Shown piece by piece: positions 47,823 to 57,655 of a DNA stretch of 64,000 bases (position 1 is its first letter; every line of letters starts with the position of its first letter). The translations under genes and the position numbers were made by a program. This DNA is from Rhodococcus sp. 06-235-1A (GTDB taxonomy: Bacteria > Actinomycetota > Actinomycetes > Mycobacteriales > Mycobacteriaceae): the NCBI RefSeq assembly GCF_002258785.1, contig NZ_NOYI01000002.1, forward strand, positions 248,001 through 312,000. Direction: 5' to 3'. A model generated the notes under the pieces. It did not search any database. It was not told where the DNA came from and saw only the letters and a list, made by a program, of their open reading frames with translations.

Positions 47823-48162
47823 TCACTTCTCCGATCGCGAGAGCACACCACCAGCACTGAGTCCTTCCGCAGGCTTCACTCCTGCGCGAATGCTGTGATG
47901 CACGTGACTACGACCTCACCATACAAGTCGGCCCCCGTCGGTCGCACCGAGCATCCAACGCAGCCTTCACCGTCTGCGGACGGACGGCGGGATCTCGGTC
48001 GAAAGACTCAGCCCGACAGACATTTACGACCAATCGGACTATGAGCAGCGTCACGATTGAAACGTCGACCCCCGGCATATACTTACCTTTGATAACGATA
48101 TTTTTCGAGCTATCACGATTGCCCCGAACAGGTTCGGAGCGCATCGTCGGAGGGAGTCGAGC
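47823..48162. other. Divergent promoter region, acyl-CoA dehydrogenase/CAR
   Basis: 340 nt with no supported gene. It carries both promoters. Two copies of TCACGATTG occur at 48051-48059 and 48113-48121. An AT-rich block near 48078-48117 contains TGATA and TATCA as an imperfect dyad with a 16-nt gap, a reasonable position for a regulator site close to the CAR start. Long antisense frames crossing this region are shadows. Confidence 0.4.
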
Positions 48163-51100
48163 ATGACGCACACACTGGCCGTCGACAGCGAGCACGACCG
48201 GAACGCCAGGCAGCGAGATCGATACCGGGCGCTGCACGAGACCGACCCCGAGTTTCGTGCCGCCGAACCGGACAGTGCCGTCGCCGACGCGGCGCAGGAG
48301 CTCGCCCCCAACCTTGCGCGTGTGGTGGCCGAAGTGATGACTCGGTATGCGGAGCGACCGGCCCTCGGCCGCCGGGCCAGAGAGATCGTAAGAACTGGCA
48401 CCGCGCACACCGTCGGACTGCTCCCGCGACTCGAAACCGTCACCTACGGCGACGCGTGGCAGGACGCCGGCGCACTGGCCTCGGCGCTGACCAACGACGA
48501 GTTCGGCATCGCACCCGGGGACTTCTTCGCTACGTTGGGATTTGCCGGGGTCGACTACGTCATCGCCGAATTGGCCACGATCCGACTCGGTGCCATCGCC
48601 GTTCCGTTGCAGGCCGGTGCCACCGCCGGCCAGCTGTCGGCCATCGCCGACGAGGTGGAGCCGGTCGTCCTCGCAGCCGACGTCGACAACCTGTCCGTAG
48701 CGGTCCAGGTTGCCACGCACTGCCGGTCCATCAGGCGAATCGTCGTGCTCGACTACGACGGTGCGATCGACGCCCACGCACGGACCATGAAGTCCGCGCG
48801 GGACGACGCCGAACAGGTGGGGGTCGTGGTTCGGCCGCTCACCGAGCTGGTTCGCGACGGAGTGCAAATGCCCGAGGTTCCACTACCCGATGCAGAAGAT
48901 CCCGATCGACTCGCGACGCTGATCTACACCTCCGGCAGCACCGGCACACCCAAGGGGGCGATGCATACCGAACGAATCGTGTGCGGAGCCTGGACCGGCG
49001 CTTGGCACCACACCGGCGCTTCTTCCGAATCCGCGGATCGGCCGGCCTTCCCGGTGATCACCCTCGACTATCTTCCGATGAGTCACTTGGCCGGGCGCGG
49101 ACTCGTGTTCTCGACGCTGGCGGCAGGCGGGACGGTCCACTTCGCCGGAGCCAGCGACCTGTCCACGCTGTTCGAGGACTTCTCGCTCGCTCGGCCCACG
49201 ATGGCACTGTTGATCCCCCGAGTGTGCGAGATGATTCGACACGACGTCCTCGCCCAGATCGACCGCGAGGTCGAGCACTCCGCCGGAGGGGACGAAGACC
49301 GTGTACGGCGAGACGTTCTGGAGCGCTACCGGAACCAGCAATTCGGCGGACGCATTCTCGCCGCGATGGTCGGTACGGCACCGATCGCTCCCGAGGTCAA
49401 GGATTTCGTCACCGAACTTCTCGATATCCAGGTACGTGACAACTACGGCTCCACCGAGGCCGGAATGGTGTTGCACGACGGCGTCGTCGCGCGCCCACCG
49501 GTGATCGAGTACAAGCTCGACGACGTACCCGAGCTCGGCTACTTCTCCACCGACACACCGCATCCGCGCGGCGAACTCCTGCTCAAGACAGCGTCCATCA
49601 TCCCCGGGTACTACAAGCGCCCGGACGTCACGGCCGATGTCTTCGATTCCGAGGGCTTCTACCGCACCGGGGATGTCGTCGCCGAGATCGAGCCGGACCG
49701 GCTGGCCTACGTCGATCGCCGCAAGAACGTTCTGAAGTTGGCACAGGGCGAGTTCGTGGCGCTCGCGCGCCTCGAGGCCCTGTTCGGCACCAGCGACCTT
49801 GTCGACCAGATATTCCTCTACGGCAACAGCCAACGTGCGTATCTCCTGGCCGTCGTCGTTCCGGCTCGGCCGGACACCACCGCCGGGTCGATCATCGAGT
49901 CGCTGCAGAACATCGCGCGCGCAGAATCGCTCAACTCGTACGAGATTCCGCGCGAGGTGACAGTCGAACACCAGCCGTTCACCCAGGACAACGGACTGCT
50001 GTCCGGTGCCGGTAAACAATTGCGTCCCAAACTCGTCGAGCGCTACGGTGCCGAACTCGAACGACGTTACGCGGACCTCGAGTCGGGTCAGAACGAGCGC
50101 CTGCGCGAGCTTCGCCGTAGCGGTGCCGACGCCCCAGTGCTGACCACGGTCGGCGATGCCGCGCAGGCACTGCTCGGATGCGACGGATCCGATATTCGAC
50201 CCGACGCCCACTTCGGCGACCTCGGCGGAGACTCGCTGTCGGCGTTGACGTTCTCGACGCTCCTGCGGGACATCTACGGCGTCGATGTGCCGGTGGGAGT
50301 CATCACCGGGCCGGCCATGGATTTGTCCGCCTTGGCCGACTACATCACGTCGGCCCGGGACAACGACTCCGACACAGCAACGTTCGCTTCGGTCCACGGA
50401 CGCGACGCCACCGTCGCGCACGCGTCCGACCTGAGCTTGCCGGCATTTCTCGACCAGACACTCCTCGATGCCGCTCACCACATACCCGGACCTCGCAATC
50501 GCACCGACACTGTGCTGCTGACCGGTGCCAATGGATATCTCGGCCGCTTCCTGTGCCTGGAATGGCTCGAGCGCATGGCCGAGGCCGGCGGAACGGTCGT
50601 CTGCCTGGTGCGCGGACGCTCCGATTCCGACGCGCGGGCCCGGCTCGATGCAGCATTCGACAGTGGCGACCCAGAACTCACCGAGCGGTACCGGAGCCTG
50701 GCCGATGCCGCTCTCGAGGTGGTGGCAGGTGATCTCGGCACGCCTCTCTTCGGCTTGGACCACGATGCATTCGAGGCGCTGGCCGAACGGGTGGACCGCA
50801 TCGTCCACCCCGCGGCATTGGTCAACCACGCACTCCCCTACGAGCACCTGTTCGGCCCCAACGTCGTCGGAACCGCCGAGGTGATCCGGCTGGCGCTGAC
50901 CGACCACGTCAAGCCGGTGACGTACCTGTCGACGGTGGCCGTCGCAGTCGGCGTCGAGGATTTCCGGGAGAACGGAGACATTCGCACCGACAGCCCGTCG
51001 CGAGCTGTCGACGATTCCTACGCAAACGGCTACGGCAACTCCAAGTGGGCCGGTGAGGTGTTGTTGCGCAACGCGTTCGACGAGTTCGGTCTGCCGGTGT

Positions 51101-51690
51101 CGGTCTTCCGCTCCGACATGATCCTGGCGCACAGCAAGTGGTCGGGTCAGCTCAACGTGCCGGACGTGTTCACGCGTCTGATCCTGTCGGTGGTCGCAAC
51201 CGGTCTGGCTCCACACACGTTCTACGCCACCGACACCGGGGCACCGACCGACGAGAAGGGGCGGCCGCTGGCCCACTACGACGGACTGCCTGCCGATTTC
51301 AGCGCGTCGGCCATCACGTCCATCGCGGGCGGCGATCTGTCGGGCTACCGAACGTTCGACATCCTCAACCCGCACGACGACAACATCTCTCTGGACACAT
51401 TCGTGGACTGGCTTCGTGAGGCCGGTCGCAACATCGAGATCGTCGAGAACTACGACGACTGGTTCGCGAGATTCAGTGCCGCAGTGGAAACACTCCCGGA
51501 GAAGCAGCGATCACACTCGTTGCTCCCCCTGATCCACTCGTACGCGCAACCGCAGCACCCGTCGTCCGGTGCACTTCTGCCCGCCGACGAATTCGCCTCC
51601 GCCGTCGGGGACATTCCGCACCTCGGACGCGAATTGATCGAAAAGTATCTCTCCGATCTGGTAGCGCTCGAGCTCGTGAGCACGCGCTAG
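48163..51690 (+). CDS. car: Carboxylic acid reductase (CAR)
   Basis: A 1175-residue enzyme reducing carboxylic acids to aldehydes with ATP and NADPH. The N-terminal adenylation domain (1 to about 650) contains LIYTSGSTGTPKGAM near 250-265, DNYGSTEAG, and YRTGDVVAEIEPDRLAYVDRRKN. The carrier domain has the phosphopantetheine Ser in FGDLGGDSLSAL near residue 688. The reductase domain has the NADPH motif LLTGANGYLGRFLCLEWLER near 785, STVAVAVGVE, and YGNSKWAGEVLLRNA (Tyr-x3-Lys) near 957. All domains are complete. It needs a phosphopantetheinyl transferase, which is not adjacent. The natural substrate is unknown; divergence from acyl-CoA dehydrogenase/SDR genes hints at fatty or aromatic acids. 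Confidence 0.96.
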   Translation: MTHTLAVDSEHDRNARQRDRYRALHETDPEFRAAEPDSAVADAAQELAPNLARVVAEVMTRYAERPALGRRAREIVRTGTAHTVGLLPRLETVTYGDAWQDAGALASALTNDEFGIAPGDFFATLGFAGVDYVIAELATIRLGAIAVPLQAGATAGQLSAIADEVEPVVLAADVDNLSVAVQVATHCRSIRRIVVLDYDGAIDAHARTMKSARDDAEQVGVVVRPLTELVRDGVQMPEVPLPDAEDPDRLATLIYTSGSTGTPKGAMHTERIVCGAWTGAWHHTGASSESADRPAFPVITLDYLPMSHLAGRGLVFSTLAAGGTVHFAGASDLSTLFEDFSLARPTMALLIPRVCEMIRHDVLAQIDREVEHSAGGDEDRVRRDVLERYRNQQFGGRILAAMVGTAPIAPEVKDFVTELLDIQVRDNYGSTEAGMVLHDGVVARPPVIEYKLDDVPELGYFSTDTPHPRGELLLKTASIIPGYYKRPDVTADVFDSEGFYRTGDVVAEIEPDRLAYVDRRKNVLKLAQGEFVALARLEALFGTSDLVDQIFLYGNSQRAYLLAVVVPARPDTTAGSIIESLQNIARAESLNSYEIPREVTVEHQPFTQDNGLLSGAGKQLRPKLVERYGAELERRYADLESGQNERLRELRRSGADAPVLTTVGDAAQALLGCDGSDIRPDAHFGDLGGDSLSALTFSTLLRDIYGVDVPVGVITGPAMDLSALADYITSARDNDSDTATFASVHGRDATVAHASDLSLPAFLDQTLLDAAHHIPGPRNRTDTVLLTGANGYLGRFLCLEWLERMAEAGGTVVCLVRGRSDSDARARLDAAFDSGDPELTERYRSLADAALEVVAGDLGTPLFGLDHDAFEALAERVDRIVHPAALVNHALPYEHLFGPNVVGTAEVIRLALTDHVKPVTYLSTVAVAVGVEDFRENGDIRTDSPSRAVDDSYANGYGNSKWAGEVLLRNAFDEFGLPVSVFRSDMILAHSKWSGQLNVPDVFTRLILSVVATGLAPHTFYATDTGAPTDEKGRPLAHYDGLPADFSASAITSIAGGDLSGYRTFDILNPHDDNISLDTFVDWLREAGRNIEIVENYDDWFARFSAAVETLPEKQRSHSLLPLIHSYAQPQHPSSGALLPADEFASAVGDIPHLGRELIEKYLSDLVALELVSTR

Positions 51691-51695
51691 AGCAG

Positions 51696-51729
51696 TTCCC
51701 GATGCGGGCCGTGCGGCCCGCATCGGGAA
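51696..51729. terminator. Bidirectional terminator between CAR and the permease gene
   Basis: Perfect 15-bp arms (51696-51710 with 51715-51729) and a 4-nt loop, 5 nt after the CAR stop and 3 nt before the permease stop, in a convergent gap. Confidence 0.88.
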
Positions 51730-51732
51730 GCA

Positions 51733-53313
51733 CTACTCCCCGACCGGTTGCGGCTCGCCCGTCGGCTTCGGGACGGCAGTCAGCCGGGAGTACGCCAGAC
51801 ACACCAGCCCGAAGAACAGATAGCCCAGGGCGACTTGAGGATTGGCGGCCCATCCGACCTCGTGCGAGTGGATCAGACCGACCCACGACAGAGCTGCGGC
51901 CACCCCACCTGCTGCTGCGGCGGCGAGGAACCGTTTGTCGAGAACGAACGTGACGATGGTGCCCAGCATCAGTCCGGCCAGTACCGCGCCGGATCCGAAC
52001 GTCTTCAGACCGTCGTACACGACACCTGCCTGACCCAGTGCCTCGCTGCCCACTTCCGTCGCCGATGTGCCCGCCGCGCTGAGCGCGTTGTCGATCAGAC
52101 CCACCGCCCACTCCGCGAGGTTGGGTAGCAGTGCAACTACCACCGCGATGGCGTGCAGCTTCGGCACCGACTGAAATGCCTGGGCACCGATCAGCAGGCC
52201 GATGTACAGCAGAATCGGGACGATCGCGGGTATCGGTAGCAGCGTGGCCAGTAATCCGAAGAGCCCGAGAAAACACATCAGGCCGATCGCGATACCCGAC
52301 GCGAGTGAATACCCGGTTCGGCCACCCGCGTCTTTCCAGCCCGGATGGCCGATGTAGACGGCCGGCGGGAACGGCGAGCCGAAGGCAGATCCGACGATGG
52401 CTCCGAATCCGTCTGCGAGCAGCACACTGCGAAGGTTGTAGTTGTCTCCCGCTGCGGATGCGCTTTCGACGTTGCTCATCGCCTCCGTGAAGTTGTAGAC
52501 GCCCAAGGGAATTGCGGTGGCAAGCAGCGGTGCCAGGTTGCCGAGACCGTCCAGAAGCAGATCGAGGCGTAGGTCGGGAAGGCCGAGCGCGATATTGCCT
52601 GCGGCCTCTGTCACGTCCGGCACCGACATGTATCCGCCGATCCAGCCGATCGCCGTGCCCACCAGAAGCGCTGCGAGACCGACCGGAATGTTGCCGGGCA
52701 GCTTCACGTCCGTGAAGAAGCCGATCAGAATGATGGCAAGAACGGGTAATCCGATCCATGCTGCCTCCCACATCTGAGCGGCTGGGCGCATCGCGATGAA
52801 CGTGATCGAGATACCGGCGAGAGTGCCGAGCATCGCCGCGCGCGGGGTGATTCTGCGAATGTAGGGCCCGACGAAAGCACCGATCATGACGATGATGCCT
52901 ATCATGAACGCCCAGGCCAACCCAGCTGCCCACGCCTGCAGCGCGTTTCCCGTTGCCAGATAGACCGGCAACATGACCACGAACACCACGATGAACATGT
53001 GCGGAACGCTCGGCCCGTAGGGCAGGGCCGTCACGTCGGTTCGGTTCTCGCGCTTGGCCAATCGACGGGCGAGAACCATGTAGTACAGGTTTCCCAGAAT
53101 CAGGGCGATACCGAGGGCGGGAAGCAGGGTTCCGAGCACGTCACTCGACGGAATCCCGACCACAGCGATGCTGAGTGTCGTCAGCGTGAGCACATTGACG
53201 AGGATGTTGAAGCCGAGTCCGAAGAACGCGTTGGTGTCTCCCTTGGTCCACCAAGCGAGGGCGAACGGAGACGAAGGGCCCGCAGCGGGTGAGTCTTTCA
53301 CGTCCATGGTCAT
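51733..53313 (-). CDS. NCS2/AzgA-like purine-uracil-type permease
   Basis: A 526-residue membrane protein with about 13 helices. It resembles the xanthine/uracil/adenine permease superfamily: DVTALPYGPSVPHMF near the N-terminus, NFTEAMSNVESASAAGDNYN (an acidic substrate-site region) and SPFPPAVYIGHPGWKDAGGRTGYSLASG. It is last in an operon with the biuret/allophanate hydrolases, so biuret, a ureide or a related N-rich compound is the likely substrate (inference). Start at 53313 (MTMDV); the second Met at 53307 is equivalent. The frame open to 53529 is a shadow. Confidence 0.8.
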   Translation of the reverse strand: MTMDVKDSPAAGPSSPFALAWWTKGDTNAFFGLGFNILVNVLTLTTLSIAVVGIPSSDVLGTLLPALGIALILGNLYYMVLARRLAKRENRTDVTALPYGPSVPHMFIVVFVVMLPVYLATGNALQAWAAGLAWAFMIGIIVMIGAFVGPYIRRITPRAAMLGTLAGISITFIAMRPAAQMWEAAWIGLPVLAIILIGFFTDVKLPGNIPVGLAALLVGTAIGWIGGYMSVPDVTEAAGNIALGLPDLRLDLLLDGLGNLAPLLATAIPLGVYNFTEAMSNVESASAAGDNYNLRSVLLADGFGAIVGSAFGSPFPPAVYIGHPGWKDAGGRTGYSLASGIAIGLMCFLGLFGLLATLLPIPAIVPILLYIGLLIGAQAFQSVPKLHAIAVVVALLPNLAEWAVGLIDNALSAAGTSATEVGSEALGQAGVVYDGLKTFGSGAVLAGLMLGTIVTFVLDKRFLAAAAAGGVAAALSWVGLIHSHEVGWAANPQVALGYLFFGLVCLAYSRLTAVPKPTGEPQPVGE

Positions 53314-53321
53314 ATTCGGTC

Positions 53322-54035
53322 CTATCGACTTGCCGAGGTGGGGACGAGTGCAGACAGCGCGGTCACGACGTCCTCCGACGGCGCGGTCCACCCGAAGATT
53401 CCGCCTTGAGCCGAGATCATCTCGAGGCCCACACGCTGAAATTCCGGGAAATACGAACCGACACAATCGGTCACCACGAGGCACTCGTACCCGCGATCGT
53501 TGGCCTCCCGAACGGTGGTGTGCACGCACACCTCGGTCGTCACACCGGTGACGATCAAGGTGGTGATTCCGGCGGCCGCCAGAATCGCGGAGAGTTCGGT
53601 GGCATAGAACGCGCCCTTGCCGGGCTTGTCGATGACGGTCTCGCCCTCGATCGGTGCAAGTTCGTCGACGATGTCGTGCCCGTACTCGCCGCGAACAAGG
53701 ATGCGGCCGAACGCTCCCGGATCGCCGATGCGCTGCGACGGGCTACCGCGGCGCAGCTTTGACGGTGGACAGTCGGAGAGATCCGGTAGATGCCCCTCTC
53801 GGGTGTGGATCACGGGTATCCCCGACTCCCTGGCCGCGGTGATGAGGCCCGCAAGTGGTTCGATGACGCTTCGCAGGAGGCCTACGTCGTTGCCGAGGCT
53901 CTCTCCGAATCCTCCGGGCAGCAGAAAATCCCGCTGCATGTCGATCACGAGTAGCGCCGTCTTCGCGGCATCGATGGTGAACTCCGATGGTGACGCGGTC
54001 GAGATCTTCGATTCGGGTGGGTGTGTCGATGTCAT
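53322..54035 (-). CDS. biuH: Isochorismatase-family amidohydrolase, probable biuret hydrolase
   Basis: A 237-residue cysteine hydrolase. The catalytic triad is visible: D32 in [11 protein letters not shown]137 in [11 protein letters not shown] and C170 in [12 protein letters not shown] (with the cis-peptide VTTE). Sequence around the Cys and the [24 protein letters not shown] segment resembles biuret hydrolases, which convert biuret to allophanate and ammonia. The next enzyme of that path, allophanate hydrolase, is encoded directly upstream with an ATGA overlap. Alternatives in the same family are triuret hydrolase, N-carbamoylsarcosine amidase and ureidoacrylate hydrolase (RutB); the neighbour favours biuret. 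Confidence 0.75.
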   Translation of the reverse strand: MTSTHPPESKISTASPSEFTIDAAKTALLVIDMQRDFLLPGGFGESLGNDVGLLRSVIEPLAGLITAARESGIPVIHTREGHLPDLSDCPPSKLRRGSPSQRIGDPGAFGRILVRGEYGHDIVDELAPIEGETVIDKPGKGAFYATELSAILAAAGITTLIVTGVTTEVCVHTTVREANDRGYECLVVTDCVGSYFPEFQRVGLEMISAQGGIFGWTAPSEDVVTALSALVPTSASR

Positions 54036-55864
54036 GAGATCTCCTGTGCTGCAATGGAAGTGTCGTGAGCAGGATTGATCGCCCGGGAATATGCCCGCCA
54101 GCCACCGAACTCGCTGATGTCGTCGACGGTGTGACGCTCCGCGCCGGTCTGGACTGTCGCGTCGCAGACGTAGCCGAGAACGTCGGAACCGTCGGCCAGC
54201 AGAACTCGTCCCAGAGCGAGCACCGCCGGCAGCCTGCCCGCGAGTACAGCCAGAGAGGCAGCGGGCAGTCGCCACCTCTCCACGTCTATTGCGCTGCCGC
54301 CGAGCGGAACTCGCAGCAAGCCAGGTATGGGATCGGTGCTACCGATCCGAAGCAGCGTGTACGTCGGTGCCGTGGACGTGGCCTCGACCAGCGACCCGCC
54401 CAGCTCGAGCAACTGAGGGTTGGCCCGCTCCCCCGACAGGTGGTGCCCGGCAACGACGATGTCCACGGTGTCGACAGCCGATTCTTCGGTTGGAGTGGGC
54501 GGCGATGCGATCCGTCCTTCGCCGAGAATCATGGCCGCGACCGCGAGGACCGTATCGTCGGACAGTGCGGGCCCGATCACCATGAGACTGACCGGTCGAC
54601 CGTCTTCGGTGAGCCCCGCGGGAACGGCCACGGCCGTCAGGTCGAGAAGGTTCCCGAAGTGGGTGTAGTGACCGAGCTTGGTATTGCAGGCGATGGGGTC
54701 TGCGAGGACCTCCGGAACGGTGAAAGTGGTTCCGATGGTCGGCACGATCATCACGTCCATCGAACTCCAGAGCTGCGCAACGCGAGCGCGAAGCTCTTGA
54801 AGCGACTGCAATGCGCGGAAGGCGTCGACAGCGCTGTACTTCCGCCCTCCCAGAAAGATCTCCCGTACGACGGGAACGATGGAGTCAGGCTTCTCGCTGA
54901 GGAATTCGTCGAACTCGACCAGTCGCTCAGCGACCCACGGTCCCTGATACAGCAGCAAGCCGGCCTCGAGGAAGGGCGTCAGATCGACTGCGGTGGTGCG
55001 CAATCCACGTTCGGGCAGCGCGCGGCGCGCAATCGAGTGCGCGTCGAACATGGCAGCGTCGCCGAAGAAGTCCAGCTGCTGCAGGTCCGGTAGACCCACT
55101 GTGATCTCGTGCCCGTCGTACTTCTCTCCGCGCGGACGTGACCAACCGTCCGCGCGATCCTCGGCGCACATGACGTCGAAGACGACGTCGAGGTCTTCGA
55201 CCGTGGACGCCATCAGGGTGATGCAGTCCAGGGACTTGCACGCGGGGACGAGACCGACGGTGCTGATCAGTCCGCGTGACGGCTTGTATCCGACGATGCC
55301 GTTGAGCGCGGCAGGAACTCGACCCGATCCTGCGGTGTCGGTGGCCACACAGAACGGCACCTGCCCGAGGGCAACGGCCAGTGCCGAACCGGAACTCGAC
55401 CCGCCCGAGATCATGTCGTTGCCGTAGACGCTTCTCGGAATCGGATACGGCGTGCGGGTTCCGTTCAGCCCGGTCGCGAACTGGTCGAGGCTGGTCTTAC
55501 CGACGAAGATGGCTCCGGCGTCGACCAGCGCCTGCACTGCCGCGGCTGTCGAATCCGGCGTGTAGGCGTAGTCCGGACAGGCGAGAGTGGTCGGGTGACC
55601 GGCCACATCGATGCTGTCCTTGACTCCGAAGGGAATTCCGTACAGGGGTAGCAAGACCGCGTCGGGTCTCGCTTCGAGAGCTGCGGCGGCAGCGAGCAAT
55701 TCCGCTCGCTCCACGACGGTGATCCACGTTCCGTCGTCGCCGCGTGCAGCCACGGCGGTCGAGAACGCCTCGACGGTCGCCGTCGGTGTCGATGTGCCGG
55801 TTCGGTATGCCGCGAGCATCTCGGTAACGGTCGAGCCGACGGCCGGACCCTGGTCTGAATTCAT
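54032..55864 (-). CDS. atzF: Allophanate hydrolase
   Basis: A 610-residue amidase-signature enzyme hydrolysing allophanate to ammonia and CO2. The catalytic Lys is in [10 protein letters not shown] near residue 82, and the cis-Ser/Ser pair is in [16 protein letters not shown] near residues 150-175 with [16 protein letters not shown]. The C-terminal 150 residues form the extra domain typical of AtzF-type allophanate hydrolases (LFVAGxHLSG-like [21 protein letters not shown]). There is no urea carboxylase gene nearby, so allophanate must come from biuret and not from urea. The ATG at 55864 lies 57 nt after the GntR gene. Confidence 0.93.
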   Translation of the reverse strand: MNSDQGPAVGSTVTEMLAAYRTGTSTPTATVEAFSTAVAARGDDGTWITVVERAELLAAAAALEARPDAVLLPLYGIPFGVKDSIDVAGHPTTLACPDYAYTPDSTAAAVQALVDAGAIFVGKTSLDQFATGLNGTRTPYPIPRSVYGNDMISGGSSSGSALAVALGQVPFCVATDTAGSGRVPAALNGIVGYKPSRGLISTVGLVPACKSLDCITLMASTVEDLDVVFDVMCAEDRADGWSRPRGEKYDGHEITVGLPDLQQLDFFGDAAMFDAHSIARRALPERGLRTTAVDLTPFLEAGLLLYQGPWVAERLVEFDEFLSEKPDSIVPVVREIFLGGRKYSAVDAFRALQSLQELRARVAQLWSSMDVMIVPTIGTTFTVPEVLADPIACNTKLGHYTHFGNLLDLTAVAVPAGLTEDGRPVSLMVIGPALSDDTVLAVAAMILGEGRIASPPTPTEESAVDTVDIVVAGHHLSGERANPQLLELGGSLVEATSTAPTYTLLRIGSTDPIPGLLRVPLGGSAIDVERWRLPAASLAVLAGRLPAVLALGRVLLADGSDVLGYVCDATVQTGAERHTVDDISEFGGWRAYSRAINPAHDTSIAAQEIS

Positions 55865-55921
55865 ACCGTCGATTGTCGACAGTTTCGTGTTTCTGCAGGT
55901 TGTCGCCGTGTTTCGAGTCTG

Positions 55922-56596
55922 TTAGGAAACGCTCTCGAGATGCAGGTAGGTCAGCTCGCCGTGTTGCTTCAAAGCGGCGAGCGCCACCGACACGTCGTTC
56001 GATTCGATAGCGTCGAGCAACCACTCGTGACGCCGGATCCCGTCGACCGGATTGGCGACTCGGGCTTCTTCCCTCAGATTGCGGGCCATCGGTAGCTGCA
56101 GCTTCAGCAGGATCGGCGCATACGCCACATCGAGTTGACGGCTGCCTGCCAACCCCACGATGGCCTCGTGGAACCGCCGGTGCGCGTCGTCCTTCTCGAG
56201 AGTGTCACCCCGCGCGTCGGCGTCACGCATCTCGTCGAGCGCCGTTCTCACCGGCGCGAAGGCACTGTCGGGCGACGACGTGAGCGGGAGTGCACGCTCG
56301 ATCGCATGCCGTTCGAGAACCTGACGCAGCTCGAACAATTCGAGAATGTCCTCGGCCGACCACACCGTCACTCGGAACCCGCGGCGCGGGAGATGTTCGA
56401 CGAGACCCTGTTGGGCCAACAGGCGCAACGCCTCGCGTACCGGTGCCCGGCTGATCCCGAGGCGAGCGCACAGGGTTTCCTCGACCACCCGAGATCCGGG
56501 CTCGAGCGCACCGCTGAGTACCTCGGATCGGACCTGCCGAGTCGCCATTTCGACAAGGCTCGGCGGCAAGGAACCGTGTCCCGCCGGTGCAGCCAT
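55922..56596 (-). CDS. GntR-family (FadR-subgroup) regulator of the biuret operon
   Basis: A 224-residue regulator. The N-terminal wHTH has MATRQVRSEVLSGALEPGSRVVEETLCARLGISRAPVREALRLLAQQGLV, the standard FadR-group helix-turn-helix. The all-helical FCD effector domain follows (LFELRQVLERHAIERAL, DDAHRRFHEAIVGLAGSRQL). The start at 56596 removes an unlikely 26-residue extension. It is the first gene of the allophanate/biuret/permease operon. A TGT-ACGA-ACA dyad about 8 nt upstream of its start and a TGTCGACA palindrome (55874-55881) before the hydrolase are possible operators. Confidence 0.88.
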   Translation of the reverse strand: MAAPAGHGSLPPSLVEMATRQVRSEVLSGALEPGSRVVEETLCARLGISRAPVREALRLLAQQGLVEHLPRRGFRVTVWSAEDILELFELRQVLERHAIERALPLTSSPDSAFAPVRTALDEMRDADARGDTLEKDDAHRRFHEAIVGLAGSRQLDVAYAPILLKLQLPMARNLREEARVANPVDGIRRHEWLLDAIESNDVSVALAALKQHGELTYLHLESVS

Positions 56597-56697
56597 GACG
56601 TCAGTGTACGAACATGCGCGCCGAATGGCGTGCATCCACGGTATTGCCGGGCCGAGTCGGGGCCGCGCGACCACCCCGGCGTTAGACTGGCACGCCT

Positions 56698-56994
56698 ATG
56701 TGGATTGGATGGATAGAATTCGACTTCCTTCTCGGCGACGTTCACTCACTCAAAGAGAAGCGCTCCGTGATCCGGCCGGTGATCTCCGACATGCAACGTA
56801 AGTTCGCTGTGTCGGTCGCAGAGACCGATCATCGCGAGTTGCACAGGCGAGCAGGCATCGGCGCGTCCGTCGTGGCCGGCGATCGCGACCACGTCACCGA
56901 CGTCCTCGACCGAATCGAGCGCGTGGCGGCCTCACGTCCCGAACTGCAACTCGTCTCCGTTCGGCGGCGCACCATCCGAAGCGACGACATCTGA
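56698..56994 (+). CDS. DUF503 (YlxP-like) family protein
   Basis: A 98-residue protein with WIGWIEFDFLLGDVHSLKEKRSVIRPVISDMQRKFAVSVAETDH, the complete signature of DUF503. The family is often linked to ribosome-associated or rbfA-neighbour genes; the function is not established. It starts at ATG 56698 and stands alone between the GntR gene and a convergent reductase. Confidence 0.9.
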   Translation: MWIGWIEFDFLLGDVHSLKEKRSVIRPVISDMQRKFAVSVAETDHRELHRRAGIGASVVAGDRDHVTDVLDRIERVAASRPELQLVSVRRRTIRSDDI

Positions 56995-57010
56995 GGCCCT
57001 CCCCGTCGGG

Positions 57011-57574
57011 TCAGCGACGTACGTCGAAGACCTGCTTCTGTATTCCGTTGCCGTAGACCTCGTGTTCGACCAGTTCGAGATGCGTGGTGTCCTTGTCGGA
57101 CTCACTGAACAGTCGCTTTCCCGCGCCGAGCAGAAGCGGAAACACGAGCAGGTGGTAGCGATCGACGAGCCCGGCGTCGGCCAGACTTCGCCCCAGGGTT
57201 GCGCTGCCGTGTATCGAGATCGGCCCACCGTCGGAGTCCCTGAGCTCGGCAACGTCGTCGACACTGCGCAGAATGGTTGCCGGCCACCGAGAGTCGTCCT
57301 GCTGGAGCGTTGTCGACACCACGTACCTCGGCATCGCGTTGTACCCGGCGAAATCGTCCATGGTGGGCCAGATCGGCGCGAATGCCTCGTACGAGGTGCG
57401 GCCCAACAGCATCGCAGTGGCCTCTTCCTGCTCGCGCCCCTTGATCTCGTATGCTGCCGGGTCGAATTCGATGCCCTGAAACGTCCAGCCGGAGTTGCGA
57501 TAACCCACCTCGCCTCCAGGTCCCTCCATCACGCCGTCGAGCGAAACGAACGCGGTCACGATCACAGTGCGCAT
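57011..57574 (-). CDS. Dihydrofolate-reductase-family (RibD C-terminal-like) protein
   Basis: A 187-residue protein with the RibD_C/DHFR-like fold: VIVTAFVSLDGVMEGPGG at the N-terminus, LLGRTSYEAFAPIWPT (GRxTYE-type motif), KYVVSTTL-like RYVVSTTLQ, SIHGSATLGRSL and LVFPLLLGAGKRLF. Such proteins bind NADPH and are usually annotated only as dihydrofolate reductase family; a role in folate metabolism is not implied. Convergent with the DUF503 gene. Confidence 0.88.
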   Translation of the reverse strand: MRTVIVTAFVSLDGVMEGPGGEVGYRNSGWTFQGIEFDPAAYEIKGREQEEATAMLLGRTSYEAFAPIWPTMDDFAGYNAMPRYVVSTTLQQDDSRWPATILRSVDDVAELRDSDGGPISIHGSATLGRSLADAGLVDRYHLLVFPLLLGAGKRLFSESDKDTTHLELVEHEVYGNGIQKQVFDVRR

Positions 57575-57655
57575 GGACGGTCCTTACCGGTGCTGGGATG
57601 CGGGTGCCGGAATCGTAAACCATCCGCCCGCCGAATCCGTCGATACCATCGACCG

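Noticed and set aside
46458..48044. 528-residue plus-strand open frame opposite the acyl-CoA dehydrogenase
   Set aside because: Composition typical of antisense frames in GC-rich DNA, and it would run through the divergent promoter region.
48883..51375. 830-residue minus-strand open frame opposite the carboxylic acid reductase
   Set aside because: It is a shadow of a complete CAR with all motifs on the plus strand; the product is Arg/His/Gln-rich and resembles no protein.
51473..52933. 486-residue minus-strand frame overlapping the permease gene
   Set aside because: Alternate frame of the permease on the same strand, Arg/His-rich, and it runs through the 15-bp terminator into CAR.
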